A stretch of 64,000 nt of DNA, taken from the IMG/VR virus record IMGVR_UViG_3300021962_000028, positions 1 through 64,000 of that record; one strand, 5' to 3'. Within the stretch, counting starts at the first letter, position 1, and every line of letters begins with the position of its first letter. This DNA comes from a virus. The translations under genes were made by a program, and so were the position numbers. This document shows, in pieces, positions 6,752-14,359 of this stretch. Under the pieces are notes generated by a model that did not search any database, was not told where the DNA came from, and saw only the letters and a list, made by a program, of their open reading frames with translations.

Positions 6752-9700
6752 TTAGATATTGTCAAATGACGCACCTGTTGGTGTAATCAAGAACTCAATA
6801 TCGATGAATTCTAACGCTTTAGTTGGTTTGATGTAAATTTTACCTACTAATTGGTTTTTATCTAAGTCTTCAGGAGATGAAGAAACTGTTACACGGAAAT
6901 CGTATAAACCTCTGTCTCTTCTGATAGCATCTAAGATAGGATTAACCGCGTCCAAGAAATCTTGTCTAACTTTCGCATCGTTTTGTTCAAACAGTAATCT
7001 AACCGCCACCGCTGAAATCAATTTACGTGCTTGTAATAACAATCTTCTTACGTTGATTCTATCAAGAGCCGACTCTCTAATTTGTAGAGTTTTGTTACCC
7101 CAAATTACAGTACCAACATCAGAGAAGGTTGCGATTGGGTTAAGTCTACCTACATATAAAGTATCTCTATCTTCTTGTGTTAATTTACGTCTCGCTTTAA
7201 TTGCGTTTACAAGACCTCTTGTGTAACCCGCAGATGCGAACCAAGGGAACGCGATGTTGTCGGTTAACGCTAAGTTTCTTGTTACTTCCGCAGTAGCTGG
7301 AATGTAAATTTGTGTATTGTTAACTGTATCACGAGTTAATACCCAAGGGTAGTAAGTTGCCGTGTAGTTAGAGTCAATACCTGTCTGTTCTAAGTTATCT
7401 ACCGCTTCTTGTGGATAAATCATATCTAAAGTATCGGTTGTAGAAGGTACAAACATATTAAAGTCAGGAGTAGTACAGATATATAATGAATCCGCTCTAT
7501 CGTACTCAATCATTTCAATCGCTTGTTCAACTAAGTTACTATTATTTACATAATCAATACCTGGTGTTACGAACACGTTAATGTTCACCGCCTCAGGGTT
7601 TGAGAATGTTTTTTGTCCTAATAGGTATGCGTAGTAGTCAGTATTCGCCCAATCTTGAGTATTATCCCCAACTGTTATACGTTTAAACATACCTGTACCA
7701 GTAGCATTTGGATATCTATCTGAATAACAAGCTCCCGCCAAATAACCTGAAGAACCTACTTGGAATCTATCTGAGTTTGTACGGTATTCTCTATAAATGT
7801 CCCATCCGTCGAAACCTCCGTGAACCATTAATGAGAATTTTCTTGCGTATAATCTGTAATAAGGGTTATTAGCGTTTGTTGGGTCATTTCTAAACTCAGC
7901 ATCACCAACCGCGAATGCCGTTCTACCTGAAGTAGCATATAAGTCAGCGATTTTAACAACAGTTGCTCCTGAGTCCATATGGAATCCTTTAGTTAAGTAA
8001 GACCAATCTTGTAATACAGGGTCACAAGTAGTACCTAAATTTTGTTTACCAACATATTGGAAAAAGTCTAAATCATAACCTGCTCCCGCCGCGGTAGATA
8101 AACCTAAGTAAGTTCTTCTTACATTGTCACCCGCACTAATCGCTGGATTATCTTGACCATTACTATATCCAAATGGAGGGTTGAAAATAACTTCTCCTGG
8201 GAAATCATACTTTGTTTTATAAACAGGGAATGGAGATTTTACCGATTCGTAGTTTCTAAAAGTATAACCTTCAAAACCACAAGGTAATGAATCTGTAGGT
8301 GCATCTTCATTAATTTCAACCATTACAAATTTAGAGTTCAATGCGTATTCCCCATCTGCCGTACCAATTTTTTTAGCTACGAAATTATTTAGATTAGGGT
8401 CCATAGAACAATTAGTGAATTTTTCTAACACAACAGGTGCATCATCAGTATCGTACCAATCACGGATAACAACATCAAATGTTTGATTTCCGAATGACAT
8501 ATTCATAATTGAAATTTTCAATTGGTCATTTGCCGAATTACCGTCAGCGATTGAGATAAATTTAAATAATCTGTAAACTTTAGTACCTCTTAATTCAGAC
8601 ACTAACCAAGGTGATTCAGGTGTTTGATATCTTTCACCGTAGTATCCAATACTTGAAGAGTTGTTACTTCTTGATTCTGGAGTTGAAATTAATTCCGCTC
8701 TAAGTCCTCTAATATATCCTTTTTTGAACGCCCAATTTAACATACTTGAGAATGTCTCCTCAACAAATAATGGGACCTCAGTTCTTGGTTTAGCAAAATT
8801 ACTTCCACCAAATACTTTTGGTAAGTAAGTTGCGTCTGACTCTTGTAATGAAGTTTTAAATACAAATGTTTTACCTTCATCATTTGTTACATTAATTGCA
8901 AATGGTGCAAATGGGTTTTTCTTAACCGCAGAATAACTACCTGTAAAGTCTAAGGTAACCGCACTTAACGCACTAACTTCATAAGTTGGTCCGTCATTAG
9001 TTGTATCATAGGTAGTTAAACCTCTTGACCTTAAAGTTGATACAATTAAATTATTGTAGTTACTGTAAGAAGTACCTGTATAGTAATAAATTTTACCGTG
9101 AAGAGTACCCGTAAAGCAATCAGGTTGTGTTGTAGTTGTTGTAGTTATAGGTGATGTCGTTGTAGTAGTTGCACAAGGATTCAAAGTTGTTGTTGTAGTT
9201 GTTACAGGAACCGTTGTTGTAGTTGTAGTAGTACCTGTTTTAGGTAACATAACCAACTCTGAAACTACAGTCCAAAATGACATACCTGAATAACTATCAC
9301 CACTGAAATTTTCAAATAATGAATAATACCAAGAATCGTTGTATGATGAAGAGAAGTCTGTGTTCGCCTCATTAACACTTGGTACATTTAATACGTTATT
9401 AGCGTCTGTAAATACAGGTGATAAAATATCGTAGTCGATATTATCAATACTACCCCAATAGTTAATTGATGTACCACTCAAACTTGGTTGAGCAAATATT
9501 GATAATAATTGTTGGTTAATGTCAGTTTTTAAAGTTGACACTCCACCGTTAAATTTAGTATATTGGTTATTAATAATGTTTTGAATTTCATCAGGGAAAT
9601 TAGTTACATATGTAATTGAACCATCTTGGTTACTACATCCTGTGAATTCAACATCAAAACTAAGTGATACACCTGTACAAGTAATGTCACAAGTATTATC

Positions 9701-10102
9701 ATTATAGTTAGGAATACTAGCACAAACCTCATCCATTTTAATCGTTGTAGGGTCTACGTTAGCAATTGTTTGAATTGACCAAGAAGGACCCGCATCGTAT
9801 CCTGACAAACCTAATACTCTTGTCATAAACATTTGATTAGATTGTTGTAGATATGATTTTGCTATATACGCCGATTCGTACTTAGGGATTTGCGTGTTTA
9901 TAAATTTTTCAGGGTTCGTTCCCCCGAAGTAAGTTTGGAACTCATCGTAATTACTAATGAAGATAGGTTCAAAAGCGGGACCTTTTAAAGCCTCACCTAC
10001 AACCCCTAATGTAGTAACACCAACACTTTGAGTAACAAAGCTTAAGTCTCTTTCTGATGTGTACACTCCTGGTGACACGAATACTTTACTGTTTGTTGCC
10101 AT
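6752..10102 (-). CDS. 18: Tail sheath protein, T4 gp18-like, enlarged
   Basis: 1116 residues against 659 in T4 gp18. The N-terminus has the family signature SPGVYTSERDLSFV and GVVGEALKGPAF. The C-terminal part has the subtilisin-like sheath core (ARRKLTQEDRDTLYVGRLN, GNKTLQ, RRLLLQARKLISAVAVRLLFEQN) and ends in a KIYIKPTKALEFIDIEFLI strand. The extra mass is in the N-terminal half. It includes a Thr-rich mucin-like linker at about residues 289-328, with four runs of five or more Thr separated by short Pro/Cys-containing spacers. The sheath contracts to drive the tube through the envelope. The insertion probably forms an exposed domain on the outside of the sheath (inference). Confidence 0.9.
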   Translation of the reverse strand: MATNSKVFVSPGVYTSERDLSFVTQSVGVTTLGVVGEALKGPAFEPIFISNYDEFQTYFGGTNPEKFINTQIPKYESAYIAKSYLQQSNQMFMTRVLGLSGYDAGPSWSIQTIANVDPTTIKMDEVCASIPNYNDNTCDITCTGVSLSFDVEFTGCSNQDGSITYVTNFPDEIQNIINNQYTKFNGGVSTLKTDINQQLLSIFAQPSLSGTSINYWGSIDNIDYDILSPVFTDANNVLNVPSVNEANTDFSSSYNDSWYYSLFENFSGDSYSGMSFWTVVSELVMLPKTGTTTTTTTVPVTTTTTTLNPCATTTTTSPITTTTTTQPDCFTGTLHGKIYYYTGTSYSNYNNLIVSTLRSRGLTTYDTTNDGPTYEVSALSAVTLDFTGSYSAVKKNPFAPFAINVTNDEGKTFVFKTSLQESDATYLPKVFGGSNFAKPRTEVPLFVEETFSSMLNWAFKKGYIRGLRAELISTPESRSNNSSSIGYYGERYQTPESPWLVSELRGTKVYRLFKFISIADGNSANDQLKISIMNMSFGNQTFDVVIRDWYDTDDAPVVLEKFTNCSMDPNLNNFVAKKIGTADGEYALNSKFVMVEINEDAPTDSLPCGFEGYTFRNYESVKSPFPVYKTKYDFPGEVIFNPPFGYSNGQDNPAISAGDNVRRTYLGLSTAAGAGYDLDFFQYVGKQNLGTTCDPVLQDWSYLTKGFHMDSGATVVKIADLYATSGRTAFAVGDAEFRNDPTNANNPYYRLYARKFSLMVHGGFDGWDIYREYRTNSDRFQVGSSGYLAGACYSDRYPNATGTGMFKRITVGDNTQDWANTDYYAYLLGQKTFSNPEAVNINVFVTPGIDYVNNSNLVEQAIEMIEYDRADSLYICTTPDFNMFVPSTTDTLDMIYPQEAVDNLEQTGIDSNYTATYYPWVLTRDTVNNTQIYIPATAEVTRNLALTDNIAFPWFASAGYTRGLVNAIKARRKLTQEDRDTLYVGRLNPIATFSDVGTVIWGNKTLQIRESALDRINVRRLLLQARKLISAVAVRLLFEQNDAKVRQDFLDAVNPILDAIRRDRGLYDFRVTVSSSPEDLDKNQLVGKIYIKPTKALEFIDIEFLITPTGASFDNI

Positions 10103-10134
10103 TATTTTTTAATTTCTATTCAGATTTATTTAAT

Positions 10135-10142
10135 CATAAATA
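10135..10142 (-). promoter_or_regulatory. TATTTATG late-promoter-like motif for the sheath gene
   Basis: TATTTATG on the minus strand, 32 nt before the ATG at 10102. It differs from the main TATTTATA form in the last base. The 119-nt space holds a second motif for the divergent gene on the plus strand. Confidence 0.35.
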
Positions 10143-10179
10143 TTTGTTTTTGCACCAAAAAACTTTACTTTTTAAAACA

Positions 10180-10187
10180 TATTTATA
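10180..10187 (+). promoter_or_regulatory. TATTTATA motif upstream of the RHH-like gene
   Basis: TATTTATA on the plus strand, 34 nt before the ATG at 10222. It is followed at once by a terminator-like hairpin (10192-10216). Confidence 0.4.
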
Positions 10188-10191
10188 TTCT

Positions 10192-10216
10192 GGCAGACTT
10201 TTTTCTGCCTTTTTTC
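10192..10216 (+). terminator. Terminator-like hairpin in the leader of the RHH-like gene
   Basis: GGCAGA (10192-10197) pairs with TCTGCC (10204-10209) and is followed by TTTTTTCT, a complete intrinsic-terminator pattern. It ends only a few bases before the ATG at 10222, so it may act as an attenuator or as a control on translation of this small gene. Confidence 0.6.
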
Positions 10217-10221
10217 TACTT

Positions 10222-10392
10222 ATGGATATGGACAAGGAAACCAAAAAAATTAAAAACCTTAAGATTTCGGTCGAATCACACGAGATATTGAAGAAATATT
10301 GTGATAAAAGGGGTATTAAGATTTATAAGTTTATTGAAAATTTAATTTTAGAAACTTGTAAAGAAAAAAAGGATATATACGGGGAAAATTAA
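10222..10392 (+). CDS. Small ribbon-helix-helix-like DNA-binding protein (56 aa)
   Basis: 56 residues from the ATG at 10222; a longer upstream extension is possible in frame but would run through the hairpin and hydrophobic junk, so I reject it. The core pattern is a basic strand KIKNLKISVESHEILKKY, then a helix, a turn (KRGIKIYKF) and a second helix (IENLILETCK). This is the arrangement of Arc/CopG-type (RHH) repressors, which bind DNA as dimers through the N-terminal strand. The 3' end overlaps the convergent gp15-like gene by 4 nt. A possible local regulator; the target is unknown. Confidence 0.55.
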   Translation: MDMDKETKKIKNLKISVESHEILKKYCDKRGIKIYKFIENLILETCKEKKDIYGEN

Positions 10393-11429
10393 ACTAAGGT
10401 AGCTGTAAATTTCAAATTAGAAGTCTGATTTGAATATGTTTTTGTTATTTGAAACTTAACTTCATCCCCTCCATTTATCTTTATATTAGTTAAATCTGAC
10501 CCATAATATTCACCATCAATATAGACTTCGTATTTCGAAACGTTATCAGAAGATATCCAACTCAAATCTACTTTATCGTAAAATCGTTTAAGTACAAATG
10601 TGTTTTCGTCAGAAAATTCTACATTAACTTCATATGTTGATGGGTTGTCCGATTTTTTTACTCTTCTACCTCCTCCGTTACCGTTAGATGCTTCGTATAT
10701 TTGAAAAACTCTTTCAACACCAGGTTTAACTTCAAACTCGTCTTCATCTAAAAGAAACCCCATCATAGTAAATTCATAACTTTGTATATAATATTTTCTT
10801 TTTTCAATATCCATAACAGATTCGTCAGATACATTGTCCATAATAATTGGAATATAATGACCTTTAATATTTTGATACGCCTGTCTTGATGAAAATTTTT
10901 GTAATATTGTTTTGTTAAGAGCGTTCAACTCTCTCATTCGATTACAAATTATCTTAAGAGAATATTTGATATCAACAGGTACTGGTTGTGGTATCTTATA
11001 AACATCAACATTAATTCTATTACCATCAAAACTTGGTACAGATGCGTAATAAAATTGTCGTCTATTAGGTATTGTATATTGTAATGAAGGTAGGGAACCG
11101 TATTTAATTTCAGGGGCTCTTACTACAGTAATAAATGGAGGTGCCGCGTTTTTATCCAAATCTTGAAATTTCCAAGTTTGGGTAAACTGAGACCAATTTT
11201 GAGTTGTGACAATAATATCGACAGTCGGTATTACTTTACCCTCAACCGATACCTTTAACTCCTCTTTAACAAAATCTAAAAACCCTCTATCTAAATCAGC
11301 GTGTAATATTGATTTAGGTAAATAAGTTCCGTGTTCGTTAATCTTATCAAGTAACTCAACTCTTCTTGGGTATAAAGTTCTGTAAGGGGTTAACTCAATA
11401 TTTTTTTTTATTTGTTTCGGAAATCCCAT
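10389..11429 (-). CDS. Tail sheath stabiliser / tail terminator, gp15-like (likely)
   Basis: 346 residues. The central part follows the gp15 layout: a VPTVDIIVTTQNWSQFTQTW strand pair, then a Pro-rich strand (PAPPFITVV-like), YSLKIICNRMRELNALNKTILQKF (a helix), and a late RRKYYIQSYEFTMMGFLLDEDEFE segment. In T4, gp15 caps the tail and joins it to the neck. The C-terminal ~80 residues, after NGNGGGRRVKK, form an extra beta-rich domain with a fibronectin-like pattern (DLSWISSDNVSKYEVYIDG). It is the last gene of a gp14-like, zinc-ribbon, gp15-like minus-strand group with 1-nt spacing or overlap, which supports the neck/terminator assignment. Confidence 0.55.
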   Translation of the reverse strand: MGFPKQIKKNIELTPYRTLYPRRVELLDKINEHGTYLPKSILHADLDRGFLDFVKEELKVSVEGKVIPTVDIIVTTQNWSQFTQTWKFQDLDKNAAPPFITVVRAPEIKYGSLPSLQYTIPNRRQFYYASVPSFDGNRINVDVYKIPQPVPVDIKYSLKIICNRMRELNALNKTILQKFSSRQAYQNIKGHYIPIIMDNVSDESVMDIEKRKYYIQSYEFTMMGFLLDEDEFEVKPGVERVFQIYEASNGNGGGRRVKKSDNPSTYEVNVEFSDENTFVLKRFYDKVDLSWISSDNVSKYEVYIDGEYYGSDLTNIKINGGDEVKFQITKTYSNQTSNLKFTATLV

Positions 11430-11430
11430 A

Positions 11431-11979
11431 TTAGTATTTTAAAATTTCGTTAATAACGAATAATTTATTCTTTTGATTAATCATATCTACCTCTTTTGCT
11501 CGATATACAGGTTGTTCTGTTGATTTATAAACAAAACTATCGTATTTGTATGGGTTATATGTAACAACATTATCGTTTGATTCCTGAGGCATATTTTCAC
11601 AAGGGTATTTACAATAATCAACTAAGTCACCAATAACAAAGGCGTGTACATTCTTACTTTTTTCACTTCTAACTTTTTCTTTTCCACCCTTTCTAACTCT
11701 AAACTCAACATCACTTAATTTAACATAGTCCGCGTGAAGTATTACTTTAGATTTATATGTAACTGAAAAAGTGTGTTTATGTAAATTATAATAAACCATA
11801 ACTCGTTTACCTTTAAAATCTTCTTCAGAGTTATCGTGACCGCATTTATGACATACATATGGATTGTCACCGCCTTCTGTTGTATCCCAAGACCAACCAC
11901 AATCATCACATATGATTTTGTCATTAGTAATGGTTTCCATTATTAAATTTTTTTGTCTTTCACTAATTAATATTTTCAT
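11431..11979 (-). CDS. Zinc-ribbon protein with a conserved phage domain of unknown function
   Basis: 182 residues. A four-Cys zinc ribbon is evident at residues 24-48 (CDDCGWSWDTTEGG, then CHKCGHD). It is followed by the segment KGKRVMVYYNLHKHTFSV, then VILHADYVKLSDVEFRVR and KNVHAFVIGD. I recall a closely similar unnamed domain from many phages and prophages (recollection, not checked). The N-terminus (MKILISERQKNLIMET) carries two L-x-x-E/LxE sites of the type cut by T4 prohead proteases. It sits between the gp14-like and gp15-like genes, sharing its start region with the gp14-like stop. Function is unknown. Confidence 0.6.
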   Translation of the reverse strand: MKILISERQKNLIMETITNDKIICDDCGWSWDTTEGGDNPYVCHKCGHDNSEEDFKGKRVMVYYNLHKHTFSVTYKSKVILHADYVKLSDVEFRVRKGGKEKVRSEKSKNVHAFVIGDLVDYCKYPCENMPQESNDNVVTYNPYKYDSFVYKSTEQPVYRAKEVDMINQKNKLFVINEILKY

Positions 11980-12494
11980 TATAATCCTCTAAATTCGTCG
12001 GCAGTTACAGGTGTTGCCGTTATAGTTCTGTAGAATGGTTTATACCCACCATAAGTATGTTTATTGTCAGACACAACTCTACCGTCATTTGCGACAACAT
12101 AATATCTAACTCTCGTTTCTGTTTCATAGTAACCAATATAATCACCATAAGATATATCAATACCTAACTCATCTAAATGAGATTGGTATACTGAAATTCT
12201 TGCGTTACCAGGTTCAAATTGTTCTACTTTACTATTACCCATAAATTTATTTTCAGGGGCAACTATCTGTAAAAACGCGTTAAATTGAACAGGTGGGAAG
12301 AATTTAATTCCGTCAGAAACAGTTTCACCGTAAACATCATCTGTTTTAGTTTTATATCTATCAACTCGATATAATACTAAAGTGAAGTTCATATCACCTT
12401 CTAACCATTCTCTACCCATATCAATATCTAAATGATAATCCTCCGCTCCGAAGAACTTACCTAATCTTGTAATTGGTACTTTATTTTGACTCAT
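11979..12494 (-). CDS. Neck protein, gp14-like (tentative)
   Basis: 171 residues from the ATG at 12494 (MSQNKVPITRLGKFF); an in-frame ATG at 12524 would add MIINFWIFIN, which looks like untranslated leader. Features resembling gp14 are VLYRVDRYKTKTDDVYGE (compare the FGED segment of gp14), GDYIGYYETETRVRYYV (compare EGDLIYFPMDNSLFEI) and the following Y-K-P-F-Y-R strand. Position directly before the gp15-like gene supports the call. Similarity is weak, so it is tentative. Confidence 0.5.
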   Translation of the reverse strand: MSQNKVPITRLGKFFGAEDYHLDIDMGREWLEGDMNFTLVLYRVDRYKTKTDDVYGETVSDGIKFFPPVQFNAFLQIVAPENKFMGNSKVEQFEPGNARISVYQSHLDELGIDISYGDYIGYYETETRVRYYVVANDGRVVSDNKHTYGGYKPFYRTITATPVTADEFRGL

Positions 12495-12497
12495 ATT

Positions 12498-12534
12498 GAT
12501 AAATATCCAAAAATTTATTATCATTACATAAATA
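12498..12534 (-). promoter_or_regulatory. Two TATTTAT-type motifs upstream of the gp14-like gene
   Basis: On the minus strand TATTTATG (12534-12527) lies 32 nt before the chosen ATG, the same spacing as at the sheath gene. TATTTATC (12505-12498) lies 3 nt before it. The divergent helicase gene starts at 12536, so both are also just upstream of its start on the opposite strand. Confidence 0.35.
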
Positions 12535-12535
12535 G

Positions 12536-14314
12536 ATGACTGAGTTGGAAATTAATAATTCAAACAATCCCCAATTAATAGAAAGAAAAGCACTTGAAAT
12601 ACTAGAGTCGTATTCAGGTGCAAATAACTATTTGTTAAGGTTAAAGAGACAACAGGACTTAAATAAGAAGTTTTACCCAACAAGAGCTCAAGCTGAATAT
12701 ATCATTAGTTTTCATAATATAGTTCCTAAAGTGGCCAAAAAATGGGTTGACTTAGACCCGTACTTTGCTCAAAAAATTGCCGACGAAAAATTATATACAA
12801 AAGTTCCTGAACAAATATGGATTGAAAAACTTTTAGTTGAGAAAGATAAATCATATCATATTTGGGGAAAAATTTTTGAAAATGAAGAATTACACGAAAT
12901 ATGGTTACCTAAAGGTGCTATTATAAAAACTCACAATGTTGAAAAGGTTGTAATTGACTATTCAAAATATTCCCATAGACCACCTCTTAATCATCAAAAG
13001 GAAGCGATTGAAAAGTTAGTCGGTTGTAAAAGATTTATACTTGCGGACGATATGGGGTTAGGTAAAACGACCTCAACTATTATCGCTGCTTTAGAAACAG
13101 GTGCTAAAAAAATATTAATAATATCACCAGCATCCCTTAAGATTAACTGGATGAGGGAAATTCAAAACTACACCGACAGAAGTGTTTATATTTGTGAAGG
13201 TAAAAATTTCTCAACTGAACACGACTTTGTAATCATTAACTATGACATTGTTAAAAATTTTTACGATATTAAAGACAAAGAAAACAGTCCAATATATCAA
13301 ATGAATTTTGATTTAATTGTTATTGATGAAGCTCATTATTTACAAAACGCTCAAGCTCAAAGAACTAAATTAGTTAATAGTTTTGCAAAAAGAGTCGATA
13401 GACTATGGTTACTAACGGGTACCCCATTAACCTCAAGACCAATTAATTATTTTAACTTACTAAATCTTATTGAATCTCCTGTGGCACAAAATTGGATGGC
13501 TTACGCAATTCGTTATTGTGAAGGATATCAATTTAAAGCTGGACCACGAAAGGTTTGGAACGTGAAGGGAGCATCTAATTTAGAAGAACTACGAGATAGA
13601 ACTTCAAGACAAGTCTTAAGAAGATTAAAAGAAGACGTATTAGATTTACCTGATAAAATTATTACCCCCGTTTATTTAAGACTAAAATCAAAATTATACG
13701 AGGGATTAATGGGAGAATACTTTGATTGGTACCGAGCCAATTCAGAAGAATCCTCATCATTAACATTACAATTTTCAAAACTAACAAAAGTTAGACAGAT
13801 TATTGCCGAAGAAAAAATATCTAGCACAATAGAGTTGTGTGAAAATATAATAGAACAAGGAAAAAAAGTTATTATTTTTACTAACTTTACTAACTCACTT
13901 CAAAAAATAGTAGAACATTTTGGAAAACAGTGTGTTTTCTTAGATGGAAGTTGTACTCAACCACAAAGACAATTTGCGGTTGACCAATTTCAAACCAATG
14001 ATAAAATAAACGTTTTTGTAGGTAACATAAAAGCGGCAGGTGTCGGTATTACATTAACATCCGCAGAGGCGGTTATAATGAATGATTTATCTTTCTTACC
14101 GTCAGACCATAGTCAGGCTGAAGATAGAGCCTATAGATATGGTCAGAAATCAAATGTTTCAGTATATTACCCAATATTTGAAAACACTATTGAAGGAGTT
14201 ATTTACGACATTTTATCAAAGAAAAAATCTATTATAGAAACAGTTATGGGTGACAACCTTGATAAGGCAGATTTTGTAGAAGAAGTTTTGAATTCTATAA
14301 ACAATAGTAGATAA
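12536..14314 (+). CDS. SNF2-family (superfamily 2) DNA helicase/translocase
   Basis: 592 residues. Helicase motifs are complete: Q-like LNHQKEAIEKL (151-161), Walker A DDMGLGKT (171-178), motif Ia LIISPASLKINW, Walker B DEAH (264-267), motif III LLTGTPLTS (292-300), motif V GVGITLTSAEAVI and motif VI QAEDRAYRYGQ. The order and the RAYRYGQ ending are typical of SNF2/SMARCAL1-like annealing helicases and translocases. In phages such enzymes act in replication-fork remodelling or recombination. The N-terminal 150 residues have no domain I recognise. It is divergent from the gp14-like gene and precedes the SOD-nuclease fusion. Confidence 0.9.
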   Translation: MTELEINNSNNPQLIERKALEILESYSGANNYLLRLKRQQDLNKKFYPTRAQAEYIISFHNIVPKVAKKWVDLDPYFAQKIADEKLYTKVPEQIWIEKLLVEKDKSYHIWGKIFENEELHEIWLPKGAIIKTHNVEKVVIDYSKYSHRPPLNHQKEAIEKLVGCKRFILADDMGLGKTTSTIIAALETGAKKILIISPASLKINWMREIQNYTDRSVYICEGKNFSTEHDFVIINYDIVKNFYDIKDKENSPIYQMNFDLIVIDEAHYLQNAQAQRTKLVNSFAKRVDRLWLLTGTPLTSRPINYFNLLNLIESPVAQNWMAYAIRYCEGYQFKAGPRKVWNVKGASNLEELRDRTSRQVLRRLKEDVLDLPDKIITPVYLRLKSKLYEGLMGEYFDWYRANSEESSSLTLQFSKLTKVRQIIAEEKISSTIELCENIIEQGKKVIIFTNFTNSLQKIVEHFGKQCVFLDGSCTQPQRQFAVDQFQTNDKINVFVGNIKAAGVGITLTSAEAVIMNDLSFLPSDHSQAEDRAYRYGQKSNVSVYYPIFENTIEGVIYDILSKKKSIIETVMGDNLDKADFVEEVLNSINNSR

Positions 14315-14329
14315 ATCGGAATTACCGAT

Positions 14330-14337
14330 TATTTATT
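14330..14337 (+). promoter_or_regulatory. TATTTATT motif after a small hairpin
   Basis: AATCGG (14314-14319 region) and CCGATT (14325-14330) form a short hairpin just after the helicase stop, and TATTTATT follows, 22 nt before the ATG at 14360. It could combine a weak terminator with a late promoter for the SOD fusion gene. Confidence 0.35.
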
Positions 14338-14359
14338 AGAATAATAAAAGCCTTAACAT

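Noticed and set aside
10057-10221. A longer N-terminus for the RHH-like gene
   Set aside because: It would start inside the sheath gene, cross the promoter motif and terminator-like hairpin, and add hydrophobic sequence without pattern.
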